This document shows positions 1 through 8,648 of a DNA stretch of 64,000 nucleotides, in pieces. Position 1 is the first letter of the stretch; each line of letters opens with the position of its first letter. A program made the position numbers and the translations under genes. This DNA comes from Mycobacterium sp. DL592. Lineage in GTDB: Bacteria; Actinomycetota; Actinomycetes; Mycobacteriales; Mycobacteriaceae. The notes beneath the pieces were generated by a model, which was given only the letters and a program-made list of their open reading frames with translations, made no database searches and was not told where the DNA came from. Location: assembly GCF_011694515.1 (NCBI RefSeq), contig NZ_CP050192.1, positions 953,550-1,017,549 of the forward strand, given 5' to 3'.

Positions 1-1
1 C

Positions 2-787
2 GTGCGTGAGCGCCTCGAGAAGGCCGGCGTCCGCTGTCACACCGTCAACATGGCTGCCGGCGACTTCACCGGGCTCCCGTCCGACTTCGACTACGTCATC
101 AACCTGGCGGTAGCCAAGAGCGGCCGCTGGGACAAGGACCTGGCGGTCAACGCCGAATCGGCAGGCCTGCTCATGGCGCACTGTCGCGGCGTCAAGGCCT
201 TCCTGCACTGTTCCTCCGGGGCGGTCTACGACCCGCCCGACGACCAGCCCCGCACCGAACGCACCGTCCACGGCGACAACCACAAGCCGCTGTTGCCTAC
301 CTACTCGATCTCCAAGATCGCCGGGGAGGTCGTTGTCGCGACCATCGCACGCACCCTCAACGTCCCGGCCACCATCGCGCGCCTCAACGTCCCCTACGGC
401 GACAACGGCGGCTGGCCGCTGTTCCAGTTCGAGATGCTGCTCGCCGGCATCCCCATCCCCGTCCCGCCCGGCGGACCTGCCGTCTACAACCTGATCCACG
501 AAGACGACATCATCGCCATGATCCCGAAACTGCTTGAGGTGGCCTCGGTTCCGGTCACCACCGTCAACTGGGGCGGCGACCAGTTCGTCAGCATCCAGGA
601 GTGGTGCGCCTACCTCGGCTCACTCGTCGGGAAGACACCGGTCTTCGAAGAGACCGATCAGGCCCTGCGCGGTAATCCGTTGGACGTCACCAAGATGCAC
701 GAACTCATCGGATCCACCCACGTCGACTGGCGCGACGGCATGCGCCGCATGGTCGCGACCTTCCACCCGGAGTTGGTCAGCCCCTAG
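2..787 (+). CDS. NAD-dependent epimerase/dehydratase, 5'-truncated by the window edge
   Basis: C-terminal 261 residues of an extended short-chain dehydrogenase of the nucleotide-sugar epimerase/dehydratase family. The Tyr-x-x-x-Lys catalytic pair is present as YSISK near residue 100 of the visible part, preceded by the usual serine-rich strand (HCSSGAVYD). The N-terminal Rossmann Gly-rich loop is missing because the gene starts upstream of the window, so the true start is unknown. A C-terminal substrate-binding part is intact and ends in a TAG stop. The convergent MFS gene starts its stop codon 11 bases later. Exact sugar substrate or other function cannot be told. Confidence 0.8.
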   Translation: MRERLEKAGVRCHTVNMAAGDFTGLPSDFDYVINLAVAKSGRWDKDLAVNAESAGLLMAHCRGVKAFLHCSSGAVYDPPDDQPRTERTVHGDNHKPLLPTYSISKIAGEVVVATIARTLNVPATIARLNVPYGDNGGWPLFQFEMLLAGIPIPVPPGGPAVYNLIHEDDIIAMIPKLLEVASVPVTTVNWGGDQFVSIQEWCAYLGSLVGKTPVFEETDQALRGNPLDVTKMHELIGSTHVDWRDGMRRMVATFHPELVSP

Positions 788-798
788 CCGATCGGCGC

Positions 799-2313
799 TC
801 ACGGCGAGCGCGGCAGCTGAGCACCCTCGGCGCGCACCGAGCCTCGACGCCGGGCCGCTTCGCCTGCCGCAAGCGGCGTCGCGATGTCTTCCAGGGACCT
901 GCCCTCGGCGTCGACGGCGAGGAACCACGCGACCAGCCCGCCTCCGATCATCACCGCCGCGCCCAGCAGATAGCCCAGGAACAGTTGGAATGGCTGGGAG
1001 CCGTCTCCGATCAGCGCACCGTAGATCACCGGGCCCAGGGCGCCGAAGCACTGGGCGATCGCGAAGAAGACGGCGATCGCCTTGGCGCGAACCTCGAGCG
1101 GGAAGATCTCGCTTACCGTGAGGTAGGCCGAGCTGGCACCGGCCGAGGCGAAGTAGAAGATGACACACCACGCGATGGTCTGAGTCAGGGCGTTGAGCAG
1201 CCCGGCGTTGAACAGCACGGCACTGACGGCCAGCAGCACGCCAGAGAGCCCGTAGGTGCCCGCGATCATCTTCCGGCGGCCGATGGTGTCGAAGAAGTGC
1301 CCGATTGTCAACGGGCCCAGCAGGTTACCGACGGCGAACGCGATCAGGTACAGCGGCGTCGTCTCCGATGCCACGCCGTAGAACTTGCCCAGCACCAGGG
1401 TGTAGGTGAAGAAGATCGCGTTGTAGAGGAACGACTGGCTGATCATCAGCGAAGCACCCAGGGTTGAGCGACTCGGGTACTCGCGGAACAGCACTCGCGT
1501 CAGTGCCAGATACCCGATCTTCTCGGTCGGCCGCAGCTCGATGGCCTTGCTCTTGTCGACTTCGGGCAACGTCACACCGGTGGCCTTGACCTCGCGTTCG
1601 ATGTAGTCGATCGACTCTTCGGCGGCGGACTCCCGGCCGTTCATCACCTGCCAGCGCGGGCTTTCCGGGAGGTGTCGCCGCACCACCAGGATCACCAGGC
1701 CGAGCACCGGGCCGATCAGGAAAGCCAGCCGCCAGCCCACGCTGAGATCCATCGACTTGAGGAACACGAACGTCCCCAGCGTGCCGAGTACCGCACCGGC
1801 CCAATAGGTTCCGTTTACTGCGATGTCCACCCGGCCGCGATAGCGGGCCGGAATCAGTTCGTCGATCGCCGAGTTGATGGCCGCGTACTCGCCGCCGATG
1901 CCCATCCCGGCGATGAACCGGGTGACATAGAGGAACGCCACCCAGCCCGCGCCGTTGCCCAGTGTCATTGCGGTCAGGCCACTGCCGACCAGGTAGACCC
2001 CGAGGGTCACCATGAACAGGTTGCGCCGACCGAGCTTATCGGACAGCCGCCCGAAGAACAGTGCCCCGACCACCTCGCCGGCCAGATACACGGTCGCCAG
2101 AAATCCCACCGCCGCCGAGGACAGGCCGAGCGTTTCGGGCTGGCTCAACGTATCCGCGACGGCGCTGGCGATCGTGATCTCGAGGCCGTCGAGAATCCAG
2201 GCCACGCCCAGCGCCACGACCATTCGCGTGTGGAACGACGACCACGGCAGCCGGTCGATCCGCGCCGGAATCAGGCTCCGGATCGCCCCGTCACTCTCGG
2301 TAGGTGCTGCCAT
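799..2313 (-). CDS. MFS transporter, sugar/metabolite:H+ symporter type
   Basis: Integral-membrane carrier of 504 residues with about 12 hydrophobic segments. The major-facilitator signature is seen after helix 2 (GRLSDKLGRR, residues 88-97) and again as FDTIGRRK in the second half; PESPRW at 216-221 is the motif that follows helix 6 in the sugar-porter-like branch. The start at 2313 is chosen because AAGGAGGCG lies 4 bases before ATG; an open frame continues upstream to 2487 but without a ribosome site. The substrate cannot be predicted; carriers of this branch move sugars, aromatic acids or other organic acids with protons. Confidence 0.85.
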   Translation of the reverse strand: MAAPTESDGAIRSLIPARIDRLPWSSFHTRMVVALGVAWILDGLEITIASAVADTLSQPETLGLSSAAVGFLATVYLAGEVVGALFFGRLSDKLGRRNLFMVTLGVYLVGSGLTAMTLGNGAGWVAFLYVTRFIAGMGIGGEYAAINSAIDELIPARYRGRVDIAVNGTYWAGAVLGTLGTFVFLKSMDLSVGWRLAFLIGPVLGLVILVVRRHLPESPRWQVMNGRESAAEESIDYIEREVKATGVTLPEVDKSKAIELRPTEKIGYLALTRVLFREYPSRSTLGASLMISQSFLYNAIFFTYTLVLGKFYGVASETTPLYLIAFAVGNLLGPLTIGHFFDTIGRRKMIAGTYGLSGVLLAVSAVLFNAGLLNALTQTIAWCVIFYFASAGASSAYLTVSEIFPLEVRAKAIAVFFAIAQCFGALGPVIYGALIGDGSQPFQLFLGYLLGAAVMIGGGLVAWFLAVDAEGRSLEDIATPLAAGEAARRRGSVRAEGAQLPRSP

Positions 2314-2508
2314 GATCGCCTCCTTGCGAAACGGCGTACTACCGACCGGGACTTCCCACCAATCCGTCGCGTGAAACCAAAGAATTGACGGACGAAAACG
2401 TATGCTGACCGGCACCGGCGGATGCGGGGCTTTCGGCCCTAGTGTCACGCCGTCAGTGTGACGATCGTGAGGACGGCTGCGCGTCATTGGAACGAGGAGA
2501 GGTTGCCC

Positions 2509-2760
2509 ATGCTGTTCGCATTTCCAGCGATAGGCGCCCCGGGCAGCATGCTGGTACCGATCCTGCTGTTGGTGGTCATCGTATTGGCCACCGCGGCATG
2601 GGTTTACAGAGATGCCAAGGCATCCGCCGGCCGCGGCCGCCCAGTCGTCTCCTCGGTGGGCTCGGTACAGCTCAGTACGCCGATAGCGTGGTTCCTCGCC
2701 TGCGTGCTGCTATGGGAGTTCTGCTTTCCCCTCTACATCGACAGCCGCAGCGTGTTTTGA
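2509..2760 (+). CDS. Small two-helix membrane protein
   Basis: Predicted 83-residue protein with two hydrophobic segments: one near residues 12-32 (VPILLLVVIVLATAAW) and one near 62-78. GAGGAGAGG precedes the ATG at 2509, so this start is preferred over an upstream GTG at 2458. It is followed two bases later by the secreted cupin-like gene, suggesting co-transcription. I do not recognise a family; the charged stretch between the helices (YRDAKASAGRGR) would face the cytoplasm under the positive-inside rule. Confidence 0.6.
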   Translation: MLFAFPAIGAPGSMLVPILLLVVIVLATAAWVYRDAKASAGRGRPVVSSVGSVQLSTPIAWFLACVLLWEFCFPLYIDSRSVF

Positions 2761-2762
2761 GA

Positions 2763-3248
2763 GTGGACCGCAAGCGGCTGCAGTTGACCATCACCGCAGT
2801 CTTGCCATGCCTCGCCGTGCCGGCAGTGGTGTGGCCGGGAACTGCTGCGGCCGAACCCGTGACCACCATCAACGGCAGCCCGCCGCCCGGGATCCTGCAG
2901 TCACTTGACGACGTCGAGACGATGATCGACACCGTCACGGCGGACGGCAACCGGCTCCTGGTCATGCAGGGAACCCGTCGGGCCGGAACCCGCTCTGCCA
3001 TCCACGTCCACGACTACGGCGGATACACCTGCGTCCTGACCGGCGTCATCACCGATTACGTCGAAGGGCAGCCGCCCGGGACATACTCTGCGGGCACCTG
3101 CTACTACATGCCCCCGGATGTCCCGATGGCCGCGGTGAACCTCGGCACCGAGGACGCCCGCCTGATCGACAACTTCACCCTGCCGCCCGGCGGGATGCCG
3201 ATGACCGTCCTCGAGCCGAACCCGGCAGCCGCGATGACGATGCCCTGA
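2763..3248 (+). CDS. Secreted cupin-fold protein
   Basis: Predicted 161-residue protein starting with GTG two bases after the preceding stop. Residues 1-33 form a signal peptide (KR, hydrophobic core, cleavage near TAAA-EP). The mature part has a cupin pattern: HVHDYGGYTCVLTG resembles the first metal-binding motif (H-x-H ... G) and YYMPPDVPM with later D/N residues resembles the second half. Metal binding is inferred. Such secreted cupin-like proteins are frequent in mycobacteria but have no assigned role. The start is an alternative to upstream in-frame codons inside the preceding gene. Confidence 0.6.
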   Translation: MDRKRLQLTITAVLPCLAVPAVVWPGTAAAEPVTTINGSPPPGILQSLDDVETMIDTVTADGNRLLVMQGTRRAGTRSAIHVHDYGGYTCVLTGVITDYVEGQPPGTYSAGTCYYMPPDVPMAAVNLGTEDARLIDNFTLPPGGMPMTVLEPNPAAAMTMP

Positions 3249-3317
3249 AACCAGGGCAGCGGCGCAGGCTGTGCGACAAATTCGGTGCGTTGGCGCTCCG
3301 GAGACGGCCGCTGACCT

Positions 3318-3323
3318 TATGGT
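3318..3323 (+). promoter_or_regulatory. Leaderless -10 box for the GH16 gene
   Basis: TATGGT (TANNNT) ends 6 bases before the GTG at 3330, the spacing expected when transcription starts at the start codon. No Shine-Dalgarno sequence precedes this GTG, which fits leaderless translation. Confidence 0.5.
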
Positions 3324-3329
3324 TTAGCC

Positions 3330-4160
3330 GTGCCTGAGTTGGATCGCCGAAACATGTTGCTGATGTCGGGGCTGGGCCTGTTGGCCGCGGCCGTCCCGCT
3401 CCCGAGCGCGCAGGCGATGCCATCGCCGCTTCCCACAGCCCCGGCGGGTGGCTACCTGTTCGCCGACGAATTCGACGGTCCCGCGGGATCGGCCCCCAAT
3501 CCGGGGAACTGGACGGTGCAGAACTGGCAGGACGACGTCTGGCCACCTGTCGCCAGCCAGTACCGCGACGACCGGCAGAACGTCTTCGTCGACGGCAACT
3601 CGAACCTCGTGATCCGCGCGACGCAAGACAACGACACCTACTACAGCGGCAAGGTGCGGGGGAATTGGCGAGTCCCCATGGGCCACACCTGGGAAGCCCG
3701 GGTCAAACTCGACTGCATCAACTCGGGAGCCTGGCCGGCGTACTGGGCAGTCAACGAAGACCCGCTGCCCGACGGCGAGGTCGACATCATGGAGTACTAC
3801 GGCAACATGAGCTGGCCCCCGGGAACCACGGTGCACGCCGCATCGAACGGCAAGACGTGGGAGAGCAAGTCGATCGCCGGCTTGATCGACGGTGGCTGGC
3901 ACACCTGGCGGATGCGCTGGGATGCCGACGGATTCAAGTTCTGGCGGGACTACGTCGACGGCGCGGCTCCGTACTTCTCGGTGCCGCCCAAGCCGATCCC
4001 GGTGCACGGCAACCCGACTGACCTTCGCTGGCCGTTCAACAATCCCGGCTATTGGCTGGCGCCGATGTTCAACCTCGCCATCGGCGGCCCCGGTGGCGGT
4101 GACCCCGCCCTGACCAAGTTCCCGATCTCGATGCTCGTCGACTGGATCCGCATCTGGTGA
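3330..4160 (+). CDS. Tat-exported glycoside hydrolase family 16 (beta-glucanase-like)
   Basis: Predicted 276-residue secreted hydrolase. A twin-arginine signal is at residues 4-29 (LDRRNMLLMSG followed by a hydrophobic run and AQA). The GH16 catalytic motif E-x-D-x-x-E is present as EVDIMEY: Glu150 nucleophile, Asp152, Glu155 acid/base. Aromatic residues typical of the beta-jelly-roll cleft surround it (WPAYWAVNE upstream, HTWRMRWD downstream). Expected to cleave beta-1,3/1,4-glucans outside the cell; the exact polymer is unknown. The product has no wall-anchoring or carbohydrate-binding module. Convergent with the GGDEF gene, 6 bases apart. Confidence 0.85.
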   Translation: MPELDRRNMLLMSGLGLLAAAVPLPSAQAMPSPLPTAPAGGYLFADEFDGPAGSAPNPGNWTVQNWQDDVWPPVASQYRDDRQNVFVDGNSNLVIRATQDNDTYYSGKVRGNWRVPMGHTWEARVKLDCINSGAWPAYWAVNEDPLPDGEVDIMEYYGNMSWPPGTTVHAASNGKTWESKSIAGLIDGGWHTWRMRWDADGFKFWRDYVDGAAPYFSVPPKPIPVHGNPTDLRWPFNNPGYWLAPMFNLAIGGPGGGDPALTKFPISMLVDWIRIW

Positions 4161-4166
4161 CCGACG

Positions 4167-5945
4167 TCAGTTAGGCCGGACGGTCTCCTGCGGCTGCTCC
4201 AGGACGACGGTGTTTCGGTCACCGGCCTTGGCCCGGTACATCGCGGCGTCGGCGCGGGCCATCACGGCGGACACCGTTTCACCCGGAATGGCAAGGGTCG
4301 CACCGATACTCAGCGTGGCACGAATCGTCTTGCCGTACTCGGTGATCGGCTCGGCGGCGTGACTGCGGATCGTCTCGCTGATCTGGGCCAGCTCCTCGAT
4401 GCTGCTCAGGCCGGGCAGCACCACGAGGATCTCGTCACCGCCGGTGCGGCCGACCGTGTCGCACGGCCGGACCCGGTCGCGGATTCGGGCCGCCAGAGTC
4501 GACAGGACGGTGTCGCCGAAGCCATGCCCCCAGGTGTCGTTGATGTCCTTGAAGCGATCGACGTCGCAGAACAGGATGCCCAGGTGCACACCGAAAGCCG
4601 GCGGGTGTTCCAGTGCAGCCTCCAGCCGGCTGATCGCCTCGCGGCGGTTGGCCAAACCGGTCAGGGTGTCGAACCGGGCCAGCTGTTCGAGCTGCTGCTC
4701 GACTTTGACGCGGTCGTCGACGATGCGCAGCGCCGCGATGATTCCGTCGCGTTGCCCGTTGGCGTCGACGTAGGGCTTAGCGTGGCCGTCGACCCAGCGG
4801 TAGTCGCCATCGGCCGCACGCACCCGCAGCCGCTGGGCGACGGAAGTACCGACAGTGGTCTGACGCAGTACGGCCACGACGTCGGGGAGGTCGTCAGGAT
4901 GGATCTGACTGGTCAACTCCGAGCCGATCCACTCGTCCATCCGGTATCCCAAAGCGGCCTTCACCGACGGGGACACCCACTCCACCACGTTGCCCTTCAG
5001 GTGCACGATGATGTCGACCGCGTTGTCGGCCAGGATCCGATAGCGCTTCTCGGCCTCGGCGCGTTCCCGGGCCAACTGCTCGCTGCGGATCAACATGTCC
5101 TGCTCGCCGCGGCGCAGCCGGAATCCGATGACCATGGCGATGGCCGTACAGATCAGGACTGACAACGCGAAGGCCGCTCGCTCGCTGCGGCCCAGCGCCA
5201 AGAAGGTCAGCCGCAGCAGCGCCACGACAATCGGAAAGCCGATGCCCAAACCCAAGAGCCGCGCGAGCGCCACCCAGTCAGGACGGGAGAGCAGCCACAC
5301 CAGCGGCGGTCGGTCGGGGCGCGCCGTCGACAGCGACACCAGAAGCAGCAGCATGGCCACGGCGGTCGCCATCGCCATGCCGGTCTTCGGCCCGTCGTAC
5401 ACCAGCGTTGTCGCGCCGAACAGGTAGGCCATCACGGACAGAATCGGGATGAGTCCACCCCCGATGACGCACACCCCCCACAGGGTGGGGGCTCCGCGGC
5501 GGTCCAGCCGGATCGATGCGGCAAGCACCGTCAGGGGGAGCAGCGACCCCGCGGCCTGCAGGCTCGGTCGGCCAGGCCACGGTGATCGGGTCATCCGCAA
5601 CGCGTCAGCAAACCACATCTGGTCGAAGCCCAACGATCTGCCGGTGGTGCGCTCCACCACGACCGCGACCGCCAGACCCGCCACCGCAATCGCGATCACG
5701 CGGCCGGCCCACACCCGGCTGGGTCCCGATCGGCCCGATTGCAGGAGCACCGCCACGGCCAGAGCGGCCAGCGACAGGGAAGTCCAGGGTGTCATCGGTG
5801 GCCAGGTACGACTGATCCGCGTCAGGAATACGGTTCCGGTAGCCCAGCCCGCCCAGTTGAGCGCGGCGACGACGAGCACGAGCCCCGCGGCGGCGCGACT
5901 TGTCCGCGCCAGCAACACTCGCAACGGAGTCCGGGGCCGGTCCAT
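4167..5945 (-). CDS. Membrane sensor diguanylate cyclase (MASE-like, PAS, GGDEF)
   Basis: 592 residues. About eight hydrophobic helices fill residues 15-280, followed by a short linker, a PAS domain near 300-410 (VSPSVKAALGY, RWVDGHAKPY) and a GGDEF domain in the last 170 residues. The active-site loop reads GGDEI (502-506) rather than GGDEF, and an RxxD inhibitory site (RPCD, 493-496) sits exactly five residues upstream, so product inhibition is expected. No EAL domain follows. Likely makes cyclic di-GMP in response to a membrane or PAS-bound signal. The Phe to Ile change at the last motif position is tolerated in some active enzymes, but activity is not certain. Confidence 0.85.
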   Translation of the reverse strand: MDRPRTPLRVLLARTSRAAAGLVLVVAALNWAGWATGTVFLTRISRTWPPMTPWTSLSLAALAVAVLLQSGRSGPSRVWAGRVIAIAVAGLAVAVVVERTTGRSLGFDQMWFADALRMTRSPWPGRPSLQAAGSLLPLTVLAASIRLDRRGAPTLWGVCVIGGGLIPILSVMAYLFGATTLVYDGPKTGMAMATAVAMLLLLVSLSTARPDRPPLVWLLSRPDWVALARLLGLGIGFPIVVALLRLTFLALGRSERAAFALSVLICTAIAMVIGFRLRRGEQDMLIRSEQLARERAEAEKRYRILADNAVDIIVHLKGNVVEWVSPSVKAALGYRMDEWIGSELTSQIHPDDLPDVVAVLRQTTVGTSVAQRLRVRAADGDYRWVDGHAKPYVDANGQRDGIIAALRIVDDRVKVEQQLEQLARFDTLTGLANRREAISRLEAALEHPPAFGVHLGILFCDVDRFKDINDTWGHGFGDTVLSTLAARIRDRVRPCDTVGRTGGDEILVVLPGLSSIEELAQISETIRSHAAEPITEYGKTIRATLSIGATLAIPGETVSAVMARADAAMYRAKAGDRNTVVLEQPQETVRPN

Positions 5946-6428
5946 CGGCAGCGCCTCCCCCCAGGTGGTGCAGCGGCACTTCTTGCCGCACGAGTATTTT
6001 CAGCGGCTTCGGCCTGCTTGGCAACTGGCCGCGCGGATAAATGGGTGGTGTTGATTGCGCATCCAGGGCGAAGATCCGGCCGGATTCCCGCGCTCAAATG
6101 ACGCATCCGTCAACAACGGCGTGGTTTCTGACATCTGCTCAGTAGGGTTTGACACGGTGGCGCAGGGAGCGCTTTGATGATCTGGTTAAGAAACTAGCCG
6201 GCCTGGGGCCGGTGTCGCTGCCCGGGGGGCGAGGCACTGGATTGTTGACCACCGCCCAGATGTTCATCAGATCTCTAGGACGCAGCCACCCGAGTGTGAC
6301 TGCAGCTCAACGAACTTCGCGCCAGCGAAGAGAGCAAAGCCGCGGGTTGTATTGCCGCGCAGTCAATTTCACTATTGCTCTCTGCTGGCGCATGGTGCCG
6401 CAATAGAACTGAAAAGGACCGGCCCCCT
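5946..6428. other. Intergenic region between divergent genes (483 bases)
   Basis: No convincing gene. It holds the promoter side of the GGDEF gene and the leader of the mycolic-acid methyltransferase gene. A small open frame at 6149-6406 lacks a ribosome site and has no recognisable composition. The right third contains a long imperfect inverted repeat (6319-6391) and a four-codon upstream reading frame (ATG at 6392, TAG ending 6406) just before the methyltransferase start. Confidence 0.6.
6319..6391 (+). repeat. Long inverted repeat in the leader of the mycolic-acid methyltransferase gene
   Basis: GCGCCAGC-gaa-GAGAGCAA (6319-6337) pairs with TTGCTCTC-t-GCTGGCGC (6375-6391): sixteen base pairs interrupted by a small internal loop, around a 37-base apical region. 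It ends 37 bases before the ATG at 6429, where transcription of that gene would read it into RNA. It could be a regulatory leader structure or a hairpin repeat element. Confidence 0.55.
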
Positions 6429-7292
6429 ATGGCAAAACGGTTGACCCCGCACTTCGACGACGTTCAGGCCCACTACGACCTGTCCGATGAATTCTTCCGG
6501 TTGTTCCTCGACCCGACGCAGACCTACAGCTGTGCGTACTTCGAGCGCGACGATATGACATTGGAAGAGGCCCAGATCGCCAAAATGGATCTGGCACTGG
6601 GCAAGTTGGGTCTGCAGCCCGGCATGACGTTGTTGGACGTCGGCTGCGGCTGGGGCGGGACGATGATGCGCGCTCTGGACAAGTACGACGTGAACGTCGT
6701 CGGGCTCACGCTGAGCAAGAACCAGGCCGACCACGTCCAGCGCTTGTTCGACGAGTCCGACAACCCGCGCTCCAAGCGAATTCTGCTGCAGGGCTGGGAG
6801 CAGTTCGACGAGCCCGTGGACCGCATCGTGTCCATCGGGGCTTTCGAGCACTTCGGCTTCGACCGCTACGACGACTTCTTCGCGTTCGCCTACAACGCGT
6901 TGCCCGACGACGGCGTCATGTTGCTGCACACCATCCTCGGGCTGCGTCCCGAGGACGTCTTCGAGAAGGGCATCAAGCTGACCTTCGAGCTGGCCCGGTT
7001 CTGCAAGTTCATGATCACCGAGATCTTTCCCGGCGGCCGGTTGCCGTCGATCCCGATGGTCGAGGAGCACGCCGCCAAGGCCGGCTTCGACGTCACCCGG
7101 GTGCAGTCTCTTCAGCCGCACTACCCGACGACACTCGACTTCTGGGCCGAGGCGTTGAAGGCCCACGAGGACGAGGCCATCGCGATCCAGTCCCAGGAGG
7201 TCTACGACCGCTACATGAAGTACCTGACCGGCTGCCCACATCTGTTCCGCGTCGGCCTCATCGACGTCTGTCAGTTCACCGTGGCGAAGTAG
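6429..7292 (+). CDS. Mycolic acid methyltransferase (cyclopropane synthase family, CmaA/MmaA/PcaA/UmaA type)
   Basis: S-adenosylmethionine-dependent enzyme of 287 residues that modifies double bonds of meromycolate chains by cyclopropanation or methylation. The SAM-binding loop is LLDVGCGWG (68-76). The residues that hold the active-site bicarbonate in the M. tuberculosis enzymes are all at the family positions: Cys35, Glu140, His167 and Tyr232, with Ile136 also conserved. Start chosen at ATG 6429, seven to twelve bases after a GAAAAGGA stretch; length equals the family norm. Which of the paralogues (cis-cyclopropane, methoxy/keto or UmaA type) it represents cannot be decided from sequence alone. 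Confidence 0.93.
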   Translation: MAKRLTPHFDDVQAHYDLSDEFFRLFLDPTQTYSCAYFERDDMTLEEAQIAKMDLALGKLGLQPGMTLLDVGCGWGGTMMRALDKYDVNVVGLTLSKNQADHVQRLFDESDNPRSKRILLQGWEQFDEPVDRIVSIGAFEHFGFDRYDDFFAFAYNALPDDGVMLLHTILGLRPEDVFEKGIKLTFELARFCKFMITEIFPGGRLPSIPMVEEHAAKAGFDVTRVQSLQPHYPTTLDFWAEALKAHEDEAIAIQSQEVYDRYMKYLTGCPHLFRVGLIDVCQFTVAK

Positions 7293-7360
7293 CCCGCCGT
7301 CGACTCCCGGTGATCGATACACCGGCCCACCAGGCGCCTGAGCTCTGTCACACTGCGCTG

Positions 7361-7855
7361 ATGATCCAGGGCTTCTCGCACGTCGGCATCTGCGTCACCG
7401 ACCTCGACCGGTCGATCCGCTTCTACACCGGGGTGTTCGGCTTCGTCGTGCTCTACCAACTCGACTTCGAGAACAACGAGGTCGCCGCCACCATGGAGCA
7501 GGAAGGCACGTTCCGCTCGGCGATGCTCATCCGCGATGACATTCGCGTCGAGCTGCTGCAGTGGGTTGACGTCGAGACCACCGGCTCCGGTCAGCGCAAG
7601 CCGATGACCGAACTCGGCTTCACCCATCTGTCGTTCCGGGTCGAGGACGTCGACGGTCTCACCGAGGCCATCGTGGCCGCCGGTGGGCAACTGGTGGAGT
7701 CGACGCGCACCGTGCTCGGCGACCTCGAGGACCCCACGTCGGGCCGGTTCATCTACCTGACCGACCCGGACGGCACCCGCATCGAACTCATGCAGAACGT
7801 GCCTGACCTCTCGGGCATCAGTGCCGCGGACATCGCCGCCGCGGCCGCCGGTTAA
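7361..7855 (+). CDS. VOC-family (glyoxalase/bleomycin-resistance fold) protein
   Basis: 164-residue vicinal-oxygen-chelate protein. The first beta-alpha-beta module begins with FSHVGICVTDLDRSIRFY (His6-type metal ligand), the second with GFTHLSFRVEDVDG, and the strand TRIELMQ supplies the usual C-terminal Glu ligand, so a divalent metal site is likely. Closest in pattern to methylmalonyl-CoA epimerase or glyoxalase-type members, but the family covers lyases, dioxygenases and isomerases, so the reaction stays open. It lies 68 bases after the methyltransferase; CACACT six bases before the ATG is a plausible leaderless -10 variant. Confidence 0.8.
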   Translation: MIQGFSHVGICVTDLDRSIRFYTGVFGFVVLYQLDFENNEVAATMEQEGTFRSAMLIRDDIRVELLQWVDVETTGSGQRKPMTELGFTHLSFRVEDVDGLTEAIVAAGGQLVESTRTVLGDLEDPTSGRFIYLTDPDGTRIELMQNVPDLSGISAADIAAAAAG

Positions 7856-7913
7856 TCGGAGTCTTTCGGCGCGCCAGGGCGGCGATCCAGCCGATTGACG
7901 CGATGATACGGAT

Positions 7914-8618
7914 GTGACTGCTGATACCAATGTGACTGAGGCTGAGCCGTCGGCGGCCGAGCCTGGCCAGCAACCCGCCCAAGCCCCGCCGCAGCCGCGC
8001 GCCTGGTCGATGCCCAAGTCCCCGGTCACCCGCACCCAGGCCGACCAGATCGGCCGCGCCGCGGTCGCGGCCGTGGCGGCGGTAGGTCGATCCGCGGCCG
8101 GCATCGCCCGTGCCGGCGCCCGAGTCATCCAGCGGATCTGGCACGCCGCCCAAGCCGTGCCGCCCGCGCTGCAACTGTTCTTCGGCTCGGCCGTGCTGGG
8201 GCTCCTCGGCGTGGTCGGCGCGATCGCGCTGCACACCACACTCGGCCTGATCTGCACGGTCGTCGTCATCCCGATCTGCGCGGCGATCCTGGGTGCCCTC
8301 GGATACCGCTGGTACAACGGCCTCGGCGCCGCTGCGCCCGGCGGGCAGGCAGCCGAGCCGGCCGAGTCCGACCTGATGCGCTCGATGACCTACGTGGACC
8401 GCAAGCTCACGACTGCGCTGACCTCGTTCGGCACCGAACACCACCAGCAGGCGGTGATCGCCCTCTTCCAGGCCAAGACCGCCGTCGAATTGACGCTGGG
8501 CACCGAGGAAGACCCCGCCAACTACTCGGACATCTCGCTGCGCCCGGACGACTACGGTCTGCGCCCGCGCAGCGTCGAACCGGCTGTGCGCGAGAGCAAT
8601 TCGCTGGCTGCGTCCTGA
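7914..8618 (+). CDS. Conserved mycobacterial membrane protein, unknown function
   Basis: 234-residue protein starting with GTG. The first 45 residues are rich in Ala, Pro and Gln; an amphipathic Ala-rich stretch follows (IGRAAVAAVAAVGRSAAGIARAGARV), then two hydrophobic segments around residues 83-128 (FFGSAVLGLLGVVGAIAL and LICTVVVIPICAAILGAL). The C-terminal 90 residues are soluble and charged. No catalytic motif is visible. It is separated from the upstream VOC gene by 58 bases and is convergent with the acyl-CoA dehydrogenase gene. Confidence 0.65.
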   Translation: MTADTNVTEAEPSAAEPGQQPAQAPPQPRAWSMPKSPVTRTQADQIGRAAVAAVAAVGRSAAGIARAGARVIQRIWHAAQAVPPALQLFFGSAVLGLLGVVGAIALHTTLGLICTVVVIPICAAILGALGYRWYNGLGAAAPGGQAAEPAESDLMRSMTYVDRKLTTALTSFGTEHHQQAVIALFQAKTAVELTLGTEEDPANYSDISLRPDDYGLRPRSVEPAVRESNSLAAS

Positions 8619-8648
8619 GCGTCGATGTGCCGCGACGAGCGATTGACC

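Noticed and set aside
6149..6406. 85-codon open frame in the intergenic region before the methyltransferase
   Set aside because: No ribosome site, no family resemblance, and it overlaps the inverted repeat.
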